From positions 2,170,001-2,234,000 of the forward strand of contig NZ_CP099391.1 of the NCBI RefSeq assembly GCF_023913515.1: DNA of 64,000 nucleotides, in the 5' to 3' direction. Shown piece after piece: positions 36,268 to 44,501 of this stretch (position 1 is the first letter of the stretch; the number at the start of each line of letters is the position of its first letter). The notes below the pieces were generated by a model. It was given only the letters and a program-made list of their open reading frames with translations. It made no database searches and was not told the DNA's origin. The position numbers and the translations under genes were made by a program. The stretch is from Natronococcus sp. CG52 (GTDB lineage: Archaea; Halobacteriota; Halobacteria; Halobacteriales; Natrialbaceae).

Positions 36268-37857
36268 CTAGCCGGCGTACTCGGTGATCGTCAGCGTGTA
36301 CTCGCCGCTGCCGTCGTAGGAGTCGACGAGAATGTGGAGGTCGGCCCGCGTGTCGGGATCCTCGATGACGATCTCCTCGTCGCTGCCCCACGTGTAGGAG
36401 ATGTGGTCGTAGTCGCTGGTCGTCGGACACTCGTCACGCTCGTTGGCGTAGAGGTCGAACGTAGCGTCGCTTGGCCCCTCGAGGTCGATGACGACCTTCC
36501 CTGGATCGGCGAACTCCCACGCGTACGCCCAGCAGTCGCTGTCCCAGGAACCGGCGAGGGAGTCGGTGACCGTGGTGGTCTCTTCGCCGTCCGGGTCGTC
36601 CGGGTCGTCCGGATCGTCCGGATTCTCGTCGGGAGCGGTATTGACGGCATTGTCGGCGTCGACCCGACCGTGGCCCTGTTCCTCGTCGGAGAGGCCGACG
36701 TCGACGGCGGTATTCTGCAGGTGCTCGCGGAGCTGCACGTTCGAGAGCCCCGAGTGCGCCGAGAGCGCGAGGCCGGCGACGCCGGCGGCGACCGGCGACG
36801 CCATCGACGTCCCGGAGAACTCGTCGTAGTCGTCCCAGGGAATCGCCGAGAGCACGTTGCTGCCGGGCGCGGCGAGTTCGATCTCGGGCCCGAGGTTCGA
36901 GAACGAGGAGAGGGACTCGTTCTCGTCGAGCGAGGAGACGGCCACGACCGTATCGTACGCCGCCGGGTAGGAGACGCTACCGCCGTAATCGTTGCCGGCC
37001 GCCGCGACCAGCAGGGAGCCCGCGTCGTACGCGTACTGGCAGGCGTCGTCCATCGTGCTCGAGTAGCCGCCACCGCCGAGAGACATGTTGATGACCTCGG
37101 CACCCTGGTCGGCCGACCACTGGATGGCGTCGGCGATGTCCGACAGCGAACCGCCGCCGCTGTCATCCAGCGCTCGGGCCGACAGCATCGAACAGTCCGA
37201 GATGCCGGCGTGACCCGTTCCGTTGTCGGTTCCGCCGGCTGCGATGCCGCCGACGTGCGTCCCGTGGTTTTCGTCTGCGCTCGCCGGATACGGGTCGTCG
37301 CTGTTGCCGGCGAAGTCGTAGCCGTAGTTCGAGACGCTCCCGTCCATGTTCTCCTCAAGGTTCGGGTGGTCGTACTGGATCCCCTGATCGATGATCGAGA
37401 TCGTGACACCCGGGTCGCCGAGGGTCGTCTCCCAGGCACCCTCACAGTTGACCTGCTGTGGGGCGTACTGGTCGCCGTACCGCGGATCGTTCGGCGTGTA
37501 GAACGCCTCGACCGTCGCGTTGTCCTCGGCGTAGGCGATGTCTCGATCCTCCAGGACGTTTTCCTTGAAGTTCTCCTTCGCCCGGTCGTCGGCGTTTTCG
37601 GGGAACTTCACCGCCACGTAGCCGAGCGTCTCGTTCGCGTGGACGATCTCCGCATTGTTCGGGATCTTCGGCTCGACGGTCCCCTCGGCGTTCGAGACCG
37701 AGTCGTCGACGCCGACGAGAATTTCGTCCTTCCGCGGACCCGGTTCTCGGCCCGGTGTTGCCGTCGTGACACCGCTGAGACCGAAGAACGCACCCAGTGC
37801 GCCGGCCGCTTGCAGTACTGTTCGCCGATTCGCGTGCGGAATGCCATCTTCTGCCAT
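36268..37857 (-). CDS. Tat-exported subtilisin-like protease (halolysin type) with PPC domain
   Basis: The ATG at 37857 gives 529 residues; the frame extends further upstream without protein character. The signal [20 protein letters not shown] (residues 10-29) is Tat type. A propeptide runs to about 118. The S8 catalytic residues are Asp157 ([12 protein letters not shown]), His198 ([15 protein letters not shown]) and Ser351 ([12 protein letters not shown]). An acidic DPDDPDDPD linker near 410 leads to a C-terminal pre-peptidase domain ([39 protein letters not shown]). The enzyme is an extracellular protease. A 14-base palindrome lies just upstream of the start. Confidence 0.95.
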   Translation of the reverse strand: MAEDGIPHANRRTVLQAAGALGAFFGLSGVTTATPGREPGPRKDEILVGVDDSVSNAEGTVEPKIPNNAEIVHANETLGYVAVKFPENADDRAKENFKENVLEDRDIAYAEDNATVEAFYTPNDPRYGDQYAPQQVNCEGAWETTLGDPGVTISIIDQGIQYDHPNLEENMDGSVSNYGYDFAGNSDDPYPASADENHGTHVGGIAAGGTDNGTGHAGISDCSMLSARALDDSGGGSLSDIADAIQWSADQGAEVINMSLGGGGYSSTMDDACQYAYDAGSLLVAAAGNDYGGSVSYPAAYDTVVAVSSLDENESLSSFSNLGPEIELAAPGSNVLSAIPWDDYDEFSGTSMASPVAAGVAGLALSAHSGLSNVQLREHLQNTAVDVGLSDEEQGHGRVDADNAVNTAPDENPDDPDDPDDPDGEETTTVTDSLAGSWDSDCWAYAWEFADPGKVVIDLEGPSDATFDLYANERDECPTTSDYDHISYTWGSDEEIVIEDPDTRADLHILVDSYDGSGEYTLTITEYAG

Positions 37858-38282
37858 GGTCCGAATATTCGGATGTCGGGAATGTATTAAATACTTATGG
37901 AACAAGGTACAATTTATTCTCCAGAGACAAATATGAGAGAGTATACTAGTATGAATTGCTCTATGTACGTCGTGGTAGGAACGGTTGCTTCTCGAGGGGC
38001 TCTCTCTTACAGAGTAAACTGATATAATGTTTTTCTGTGATTGCAATTCTTGCCAAGAGCTATAAACGCCGGCATTCGAGCTCGACGGAGGCGCCTGTTT
38101 CAGACCGAATAAACTCCTTCGTGGCCAACACTCCTTCCGAACAGAAATGGCCGATAGTAACTCAACCGAGAGTGTCGTATCGTACAGGCGACCGGAGTTG
38201 GCACGTAACTCCCGTCGAACTCGAGCGCTCCCCTCCCGCGGCGTTTCGTCACACCTTTTTCCGGATGCGCGAAAGCACAGCC
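37858..38282. other. divergent intergenic region
   Basis: The protease promoter and operator occupy 37860-37900. The rest (to 38282) is AT-richer near 37905-38050 and holds no frame I can support. The NYN-domain gene begins at 38283. Confidence 0.55.
37860..37873. promoter_or_regulatory. 14-base perfect palindrome upstream of the protease
   Basis: TCCGAATATTCGGA is self-complementary over 14 bases and lies 3-16 bases before the protease start codon, near the expected transcription start. A TATA-like TATTTAATAC (read on the minus strand) sits at about 37884-37894. The position fits a repressor operator. Confidence 0.5.
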
Positions 38283-38738
38283 ATGTTCGACCGACTTCGG
38301 GGCCAGTTCGGCGACGAAAACGACGCATCAACGGTCGGTCTCTTCGTCGACGGGCCGAACGTCTTTCGCGACGAGTTCGACGTCGATCTGAACGACCTCC
38401 GGACTGCCGCCGAGGACCTCGGCCGGGTCGGCGTCCTCCGGCTGTACCTCGACGAGCACGCGACCCCCGGGCTCATCCAGGCGGCGGAGGCGCGCGGCTT
38501 CGAGGTGATCGTTACCAGCGGCGACGTCGACGTCAAACTCGCCGTCGACGCGACCGCACTGGTCGGCGACGGGAGTATCAACCGGCTGGCGATCGCGTCC
38601 CGAGACACCGATTTCAAGCCCGTTCTCGAGCACGCCGGCAGAGCTGGCGTCGAGACGGTCGCTATCGCGCCGGGTACCCACGGTCGCTCCGACGCGCTCC
38701 GCAACGCTGCCGACCGGACGCTGACGCTGGGAGACTGA
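38283..38738 (+). CDS. NYN/PIN-like domain protein
   Basis: The ATG at 38283 gives 151 residues; upstream frame sequence is non-coding. The N-terminal [20 protein letters not shown] leads into FVDGPNVFR, the first acidic motif of the NYN fold. [17 protein letters not shown] and [19 protein letters not shown] carry the other conserved Asp residues. NYN proteins are metal-dependent ribonucleases or RNA-binding relatives of PIN domains. This archaeal form matches the LabA-like/TIGR00288 group by shape. Its RNA target is unknown. Confidence 0.85.
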   Translation: MFDRLRGQFGDENDASTVGLFVDGPNVFRDEFDVDLNDLRTAAEDLGRVGVLRLYLDEHATPGLIQAAEARGFEVIVTSGDVDVKLAVDATALVGDGSINRLAIASRDTDFKPVLEHAGRAGVETVAIAPGTHGRSDALRNAADRTLTLGD

Positions 38739-38822
38739 GGCGGGGAGCGAGCGGGCGACGGCCGACACCTCGCGAGCGACGGAGTCGGTGACTTTTCACC
38801 TGCGGCGTCCCCACTTCGGTGT

Positions 38823-39674
38823 ATGATCGACGACGAGACGCCGGTTCTCGACAACCACCTCCACCTCGATCCGGACAACAACCGCGGGATCGACGCCGTG
38901 CGCGACTTCGCTAACATGGGCGGGACGCACATGCTCGTGGTGAACAAACCATCCTGGCATCTCGGGGTCGAAGCCGACGCCGGCGACGATTTCCGTGCCG
39001 TATTCGAGCGCACGATCGAGATCGTCGCCGATGCCTCGGACGAACTCGAGGGACGGGCCTGGCCCGTTCTCGGCGTTCATCCGGGGCTGATCTCGCGGCT
39101 CGTCGAAGAGCGCGACTACGCGCCCGACGAGGCCCGGGAGATCATGCAGGGCGGGATCGACGTCGCCGCGGAGTACGTCGAGTCGGGCGACGCGCTGGCG
39201 CTGAAGTCCGGACGTCCGCACTACGAGATCGACGGCGACGTCTGGGACGCCTCGAACGCGGTGATGCGCCGCGCGTTCGAGCGCGGTGCGGAGCTGGACT
39301 GTGCCGTCCAGCTCCACGCCGAAGCCAGCGAGGACCTGACCGAGGTGACCGACTGGGCCGAGGAAGTAGGGTTACCCGCACACCGCGTCGTCAAACACTA
39401 CGCGGGCGGCCGACTCGAGGGACCGATTCCGAGCGTCATCAGCGAGAAGGACGGGCTCGAACTCGCGGCCGAGCGCGGCGAGCCGTTCCTGATGGAGACC
39501 GACTACATCGACGATCCGGACCGTCCCGGGGCCGTTCTCGGTCCGAAGACGGTGCCCCGTCGGGTCGCGTGGCTGCTCGAGAACGGTCACGAGGAGGCCG
39601 TCCGGAACGCCCACGTCGAGACCCCGAAACGAGTGTACGAAATCGATACCGAAACGACGCTCGAGCGCGTCTGA
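38823..39674 (+). CDS. TatD-related metal-dependent hydrolase
   Basis: The product has 283 residues. DNHLHLDPDNNRGIDAV contains the HxH metal site near the start. LGVHPGLISRLVEERDY and CAVQLHAEASEDL supply further His/Glu ligands, and HRVVKHYAGGRLEGPIPSV and METDYIDDPDRPGAVLGPKT the later ones, typical of the TatD/amidohydrolase fold (the COG1099 archaeal branch). TatD enzymes are metal-dependent nucleases in bacteria; the archaeal substrate is untested. It follows the NYN gene by 85 bases on the same strand. Confidence 0.88.
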   Translation: MIDDETPVLDNHLHLDPDNNRGIDAVRDFANMGGTHMLVVNKPSWHLGVEADAGDDFRAVFERTIEIVADASDELEGRAWPVLGVHPGLISRLVEERDYAPDEAREIMQGGIDVAAEYVESGDALALKSGRPHYEIDGDVWDASNAVMRRAFERGAELDCAVQLHAEASEDLTEVTDWAEEVGLPAHRVVKHYAGGRLEGPIPSVISEKDGLELAAERGEPFLMETDYIDDPDRPGAVLGPKTVPRRVAWLLENGHEEAVRNAHVETPKRVYEIDTETTLERV

Positions 39675-39750
39675 AACGGCTCGTGCGGGCACAGTCGCGT
39701 CGACGTACAGGTAGAGAAAGGCATTTCAAGCGGCCGGTGTAGGTGTCTGT

Positions 39751-40329
39751 ATGAGCAATCCCCCTACCGAGTACTACTCGGAGGAACGCTGGCAGAACTG
39801 GATCGATCGCATCAAAGACGAAGACATCGATCCGGAAGACGAATCGTCGGCGCGTCTCCTGTTGAACCTGCAGGACGACACCGCGATCGCGATCGCGAAG
39901 ATCGTCGCCGCGTACGACGACGGCGAACTCGACCAGGAGGAGGCGCTCGCGGAGATAGAGGACGTCCGCAAGGTCGTCCTGGGCGAGGTCGACATCGAGG
40001 ACGAGGAGAAGCTGATTCTCGTCGACGGCGTCCAGACGAGCCTGGTTTGCGTCTTCTTCGCGTCAGAGGAGTACATCGCCAACGGTCCCGCGGAGGAAGG
40101 GAACGTCGGCGACTACCTCGGCGCGGCGGCGAACGCGGAGGCCGAAGAGGACCTCGACGCGGCCCTCGGCTACGCCGCCCAGGCCGGCACGCTCATCATC
40201 GACGGCGAGGAACTCGACATGAGCGTCGCCGAGGACCTCGAGTACGGTCTCGTTACCGAGTGGATCAACGGCCTCGACAGCCTCCAGAGCGCGATGAGCG
40301 ATCCGGAGGTCGTCGAGGAAGACGAATAA
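39751..40329 (+). CDS. DUF2150 family protein
   Basis: The product has 192 residues and is very acidic. EERWQNWIDRIKDEDIDPED, then LLLNLQDDTAIAIAKIVAAY and EALAEIEDVRKVVLGEVDIE match the conserved archaeal DUF2150 family. ILVDGVQTSLVCVFFASEEY is a hydrophobic middle portion. No catalytic motif stands out. It is 76 bases from the TatD-like gene on the same strand and may share its transcript. The function is unknown. Confidence 0.85.
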   Translation: MSNPPTEYYSEERWQNWIDRIKDEDIDPEDESSARLLLNLQDDTAIAIAKIVAAYDDGELDQEEALAEIEDVRKVVLGEVDIEDEEKLILVDGVQTSLVCVFFASEEYIANGPAEEGNVGDYLGAAANAEAEEDLDAALGYAAQAGTLIIDGEELDMSVAEDLEYGLVTEWINGLDSLQSAMSDPEVVEEDE

Positions 40330-40488
40330 CGTCGGACGCTCTCACGTTCTCGACCCCGGACGTCGATCGACAACTGATTCGGTCGTCGTGCGCCGACTCG
40401 ACCGCTCTAAGAGACGGATAACTGTCACGTTCCCGGGAGCTCGAGCGCTCGATACGAATTTCGTCGATCGTCGAAAGCTCGAACGACA

Positions 40489-40500
40489 ATATCATATAGA
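40489..40500 (+). promoter_or_regulatory. TATA-like box for the HMG-CoA synthase gene
   Basis: ATATCATATAGA lies 21-32 bases before the ATG at 40521, as expected for a leaderless haloarchaeal transcript. Confidence 0.5.
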
Positions 40501-40520
40501 TCGGACAATATTCGCATACC

Positions 40521-41858
40521 ATGACCACCGTCGGTATCGACGCCGTCGAGATATGGACCGGGAATCTCAAACTCGACCTGCCCGGCACTTTCGCACCCGA
40601 GAAGGGCGAGGATCCCGAGAAGTACACGAAAGGGCTCGGTCTCAACGCCAGTTCGTTTCCCGACAGCTACGAGGACATCGTCACGATGGGGGCGAACGCT
40701 GCCTATCGGCTGATGGACCGAAAGGGGCTCGAGCCGAGCGATATCGGCCGCATCGACGTCGCGACCGAGAGCGCGTTCGACAACTCGAAGCCGGTTTCGA
40801 CGTACATCGCCGGCTGTCTCGAGCAGGTCTACGAGAACGACTTCCACCACGCCAACAAGGGCGAGCGGAAGTTCGCCTGCATCGCGGGAACCCAGAGTCT
40901 GGACGACGCCTACAACTGGATCCGCGCGGGCCGCAACCGCGGTCGCGGTGCGCTCGTGATCGCGACCGATACGGCGCTGTACGCTCGCGGTGACGCCGGC
41001 GAGGCGACACAGGGCGCCGGTGCCGTTGCGATGCACATCTCCGAGGATCCGGACCTCGTCGAACTCTCCGCCGAACAGGGGTACGGCTCGGCCGACGAGA
41101 CGGACTTCCTCAAGCCCAACCAGCAGTTCCCTTCGGTCGACGGCAAGCGCTCGGTGCAGGTGTATCTCGCCCGCATGCGCGAGGCCCTCGAGGACTACGA
41201 GAGCGTCGCGGGCGACGTCCACCCGGACGACGTCGCGTTCGCCCCGTTCCACACCCCGTTCCCGGGAATGGTTCGGAAGGCGGCGATGCTCGCGTACCGA
41301 CACATCACGCGCGACACCGCGATCGAGGAGACGCTCGCCGAGGAGATCGGTCGCCAGCCTCGAGCCGAGGCGTTCGACGACGAGGAGTCGTTCCACGACG
41401 CCGTCCGCGAGTACATGGACGCGCTCAAGGAGACGGACCGCTACCAGGAGTGGTACGCCGAGACGATCGATCCGACGCTGACGATCGCGCGCGAGGTCGG
41501 TAACTGGTACACCGGCTCCGTTCACATCGCTCGCGTAAGCGCGATGAAACACGCCTTCGAAAACGGTCGCGACCTGACCGGCGAGCAGTTACTGGTCGGC
41601 TCCTACGGCAGCGGCGCCCAGGCGGAGATCCACGCGGAAACCGTCCAGGACACCTGGGCCGAGGAGATCGAGGCGCTGAACATCGACGGCCAGCTCGAGG
41701 CGCGCTACGATCTCAGCTGGGAGGACTACGAGGAGGTCCACGACGCCCACAACCACGAGATGGACGTCGACGTCGAGGAGTTCACGACCCCCGACGAGGA
41801 GTTCGTCTTCGACGGCTGGGGCCGCATGGGCGAGCGCAAGTACCGGTTCGTCGAGTAG
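40521..41858 (+). CDS. hmgB: hydroxymethylglutaryl-CoA synthase
   Basis: The product has 445 residues. VGIDAVEIWTGNLKLDLPGT is the typical start. The catalytic Glu is in ATESAFDNSKP (Glu83), and the nucleophile Cys120 is in KFACIAGTQSLDDAYNW. The later His is in FAPFHTPFPGMVRKA. The enzyme condenses acetyl-CoA with acetoacetyl-CoA in the mevalonate route that makes archaeal lipids. It has its own TATA-like box and is monocistronic. The hairpin-rich stretch behind it is probably a terminator. Confidence 0.96.
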   Translation: MTTVGIDAVEIWTGNLKLDLPGTFAPEKGEDPEKYTKGLGLNASSFPDSYEDIVTMGANAAYRLMDRKGLEPSDIGRIDVATESAFDNSKPVSTYIAGCLEQVYENDFHHANKGERKFACIAGTQSLDDAYNWIRAGRNRGRGALVIATDTALYARGDAGEATQGAGAVAMHISEDPDLVELSAEQGYGSADETDFLKPNQQFPSVDGKRSVQVYLARMREALEDYESVAGDVHPDDVAFAPFHTPFPGMVRKAAMLAYRHITRDTAIEETLAEEIGRQPRAEAFDDEESFHDAVREYMDALKETDRYQEWYAETIDPTLTIAREVGNWYTGSVHIARVSAMKHAFENGRDLTGEQLLVGSYGSGAQAEIHAETVQDTWAEEIEALNIDGQLEARYDLSWEDYEEVHDAHNHEMDVDVEEFTTPDEEFVFDGWGRMGERKYRFVE

Positions 41859-41871
41859 CGATTTTTGGCGA

Positions 41872-41945
41872 GCGAGACATCGTACGTCTCGCGGCACTCG
41901 CAAACGCGAAGCGTTTGCAAGATCGATTTTTGCGAGCGAGTGCCG
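41872..41945. terminator. nested hairpins between convergent genes
   Basis: Three stems lie here. GCGAGAC/GTCTCGC pairs at 41872-41878 with 41886-41892. A long outer stem CGGCACTCGC/GCGAGTGCCG pairs 41892-41901 with 41936-41945. Inside it, GCAAACGC-GAA-GCGTTTGC is perfect at 41900-41918. T runs at 41861-41866 and 41926-41931 lie around the stems. It separates hmgB (plus) from the gene at 42014 (minus), so it may stop transcription from both sides. Confidence 0.55.
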
Positions 41946-42013
41946 AGGCCGAGCGAGGAAAACGGTGCGTCTGTGTGGGCAGCGCGGAAGTCCCGATACG
42001 TCGAACGAATGCT

Positions 42014-42787
42014 CTACATAAACCGGGACCAGATCGATTCCCGTTCGACATCGCTCAGAATCGAGTGCATCTCCTCGAGATCAGTTTTGTCGGAACTCGG
42101 TGACTCGGCGTTCGACTCGTCTTGCGGATTGTGTCTGTAATCAGTCTCTCCGAACGGCTCCAGTTCGAGATCTGCGACCATCTCCGGAGGACTGATCGAA
42201 TCGATCAGTCGCAGAATCGACTTATTTACTCCTTTCATGGCTCGTCGCATCCGACGGAGTTCCGCCAGTCGTTGCCGGGTTTCCTCCGAAAGATCTTCTT
42301 CGGAGAGGGCTGTACCCGGCTCGACGTCCAGATCAGACGGATCGATAACGATGTGTACATTTCCGATATCGTCGAAGTGAATCCGCTCTCTGTGCTCTCG
42401 CAATCGATTGATCCGATCGATAGTATCGTACAACTCGAATAACGAACGGCGAATTTCGGGTGAGAGTCGTAGAAACATGCCGGTGTGTTTTAATTGTCCG
42501 AACGCGGCGGTGGAGAGAGAGCTGGGGAACGAGACCACGTATCGAATCTCAATCTTCGTTCCCGGCGGCACCTCAATTGGTAGATCGACCTGCTGTTGCT
42601 GTAAGTCTCCCGCGAGGAGGCTGGAAAGTTCCCGTATCCGTTCAGTGTTCTGTTCAAGTTCCGTCTGGATTGCCCGGAGGGATTGAATCTCCTGCCACTG
42701 GTTCCGCAAATAAAACGTGAGAAAGACGGCGAACAGCGCGGTAACCACTCCGGCAAGAATCGAAACGACTGACTCCGTCTCCACCAT
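42014..42787 (-). CDS. membrane-anchored coiled-coil hypothetical protein
   Basis: The product has 257 residues. One N-terminal span (VVSILAGVVTALFAVFLTFY) is followed by a basic/polar stretch and a coiled coil (QSLRAIQTELEQNTERIREL). A second helical region covers about 110-210 (ELYDTIDRINRLREHRERIH, RQRLAELRRMRRAMKGVNKS). The tail is acidic. The architecture resembles the protein at 57007-57438 in the integrated element (one span then a charged helix). The DNA is less GC-rich than its neighbours, which suggests transfer. The function is unknown. Confidence 0.65.
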   Translation of the reverse strand: MVETESVVSILAGVVTALFAVFLTFYLRNQWQEIQSLRAIQTELEQNTERIRELSSLLAGDLQQQQVDLPIEVPPGTKIEIRYVVSFPSSLSTAAFGQLKHTGMFLRLSPEIRRSLFELYDTIDRINRLREHRERIHFDDIGNVHIVIDPSDLDVEPGTALSEEDLSEETRQRLAELRRMRRAMKGVNKSILRLIDSISPPEMVADLELEPFGETDYRHNPQDESNAESPSSDKTDLEEMHSILSDVERESIWSRFM

Positions 42788-42894
42788 ATGCTAGTCAATC
42801 GGGATCGGCATACATATGCTTCGAGACCGACACCAGGGATGAACTGCTCTGGTACGGGCAGCAGGTACATGGCGCTTGCGCTACTCCGTAGCAC

Positions 42895-43065
42895 ATGGTC
42901 ACGGAACGGTATCGTTTCGAGTGCCGCGACGTCGCGGATTGCGACGTGGTGGTCTACAGCGAGTTCAAGGAATCGATATACGAGGCTGCAAGATCCCACC
43001 TGAAAGACGTACATGGACGAGATGCGTCTGACGAAGACGTCGCACCGTATATTAAGGAGCTTTGA
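42895..43065 (+). CDS. small DUF1059-like protein
   Basis: This 56-residue frame reads MVTERYRFECRDVADCDVVV and then YSEFKESIYEAARSHLKDVHG. The pattern ECRDV..DC..V......ES....A..HLKDVHG is that of the DUF1059 family, small cytoplasmic proteins common in haloarchaea. The two cysteines and final histidine may form a metal site. It is divergent from the coiled-coil protein. The function is unknown. Confidence 0.75.
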   Translation: MVTERYRFECRDVADCDVVVYSEFKESIYEAARSHLKDVHGRDASDEDVAPYIKEL

Positions 43066-43417
43066 TGGGTTTCCGCGCATGCGTGCAGTCTGGCGACGCT
43101 CCTGGTCACTGGTTATTCACTCGCCGGTGTGACCGCCACGTTACAGTTACGCTGACTATCAAAGTTTTACCGAATTCGGGCCGGTAAGCGTCCTTCCTGT
43201 ACCCACCGCTTCGGGTGCCGATCCTCTCAAATACGGAGGGTTTCGATGGAGCCTGCAAACCGTATTTTTCAGCTGCAGTACTCTCTGCGCGCTGCATCCA
43301 CCTTCTCTATTCAGCGCGCCGTTTTTAGCAGAGACTGGGTGGATTACGATCCGCAGCGTTACATCGTTCACCCGCACTGAACGGCAGGGTCTCACCCTCG
43401 GCTACGTCTCGAGGACC
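43066..43417. other. intergenic region
   Basis: About 350 bases lie between the small DUF1059-like gene and the palindromic repeat at 43418. Frames here contain stops in all phases or are Arg/Ser-rich. I see no gene. Confidence 0.5.
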
Positions 43418-43544
43418 CGATAGCAGCCACTGAAAGTCGGTGCACATCCGATCGCACGACGGGAGCGCGGTTCGGAGCGAGCCAAGCAAGCGAGAACCGC
43501 GGACAGTGCGATCGGCGTGGAAACCGTTTCAGTTGGTACTATAG
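43418..43544 (+). repeat. interspersed palindromic repeat, long form (copy 7)
   Basis: The copy has CGATAGCAGCCACTGAAAGT at the left and CAGTTGGTACTATAG at the right. The central GGTTCGGAGCGAGCCAAGCA insert and the GTGCGATCGGCGTGG arm are present. The left end is slightly degenerate compared with copy 6. Confidence 0.8.
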
Positions 43545-43701
43545 CAGCACCTCCCGAACAGGTACGGGAGTCACGACGACGACACCGCCAGCGAGGGGAG
43601 AAAGGGACCGAACACGTCTCGAGGCGAAACCGATTACCTTCTCGGGCCGATAGCTCGAGCAACGACAACCGGTCGCCAACCGCGCTCGACACTGATCACA
43701 C

Positions 43702-44496
43702 ATGGACCCGCTCACACTCTTCGGCATCGACGTGGCGCTCTTCCTCGTCATCGGCCTGCTGGCCGGAGCCCACTGTATCGGGATGTGTGGGCCGCTGGTC
43801 ACCGTCTACGCGAGCCGGATGGACGGCGGGTCGACGACCGGGAAGCGCGACGCACATCTGACGACCTACGAGGTTCGCCAGCACGCGCTGTTCAACCTCG
43901 GACGGACGGCGAGTTACACGCTCCTAGGTGCGGTCTTCGGCGCGCTCGGCGGACTCCTGTTCGTGACGACCGAATCGCTGACGCCGGTCGTCGAACCGAT
44001 TCGTGGTGGCGTCGGGCTCGCCGTCGGCGGGTTCGTCATCGCGACGGGCGTCTACTACCTGTTCGGGCGGACGACCGGCGGCGTCCACCTGCCCGGTCTC
44101 GAGCGCCTCACCGGCTGGCTCATGACACACGTCGATCGGCTCGCGAACGGCCCCGGAATCGTCGGCCTCGGCGCAGTCCACGGCCTGCTGCCCTGTCCGG
44201 TTCTCTACCCGGCGTTTCTGTACGCGTTCGCGACCGGCTCCCCGACCGGCGGTGCCCTCGCGCTGGCCGCACTCGGTATCGGGACGGTCCCTGCCGTCTT
44301 CGTCTACGGAACCGTGATCGACGCGGTGGACGTCGTCCACCGGCGTCGCGTCCACCGACTGCTCGGCGTCGCGTTCGTCGTCCTCGGCTACGTCCTCTTC
44401 GCGCACGGACTGATGAGTATCGGCGTCCACCTGCCGCACCCGGAGCTCCCGTTCTACGACGGGATCGACGTCCCGAGCGGCCACGATAACCACTGA
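43702..44496 (+). CDS. SafE/TauE-like (DsbD-like) membrane protein
   Basis: The product has 264 residues with about six hydrophobic spans. LLAGAHCIGMCGPLVTVYAS near residue 25 and HGLLPCPVLYPAFLYAFATG near 160 are the paired Cys/Pro motifs of the sulfite exporter TauE/SafE and UreH-type family. Its stop is 5 bases before the copper ATPase at 44502, so they form an operon. In bacteria, such proteins beside a FixI/CopA ATPase help mature copper oxidases. A role in copper handling or oxidase assembly is the best inference. Confidence 0.85.
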   Translation: MDPLTLFGIDVALFLVIGLLAGAHCIGMCGPLVTVYASRMDGGSTTGKRDAHLTTYEVRQHALFNLGRTASYTLLGAVFGALGGLLFVTTESLTPVVEPIRGGVGLAVGGFVIATGVYYLFGRTTGGVHLPGLERLTGWLMTHVDRLANGPGIVGLGAVHGLLPCPVLYPAFLYAFATGSPTGGALALAALGIGTVPAVFVYGTVIDAVDVVHRRRVHRLLGVAFVVLGYVLFAHGLMSIGVHLPHPELPFYDGIDVPSGHDNH

Positions 44497-44501
44497 GCAC
44501 G

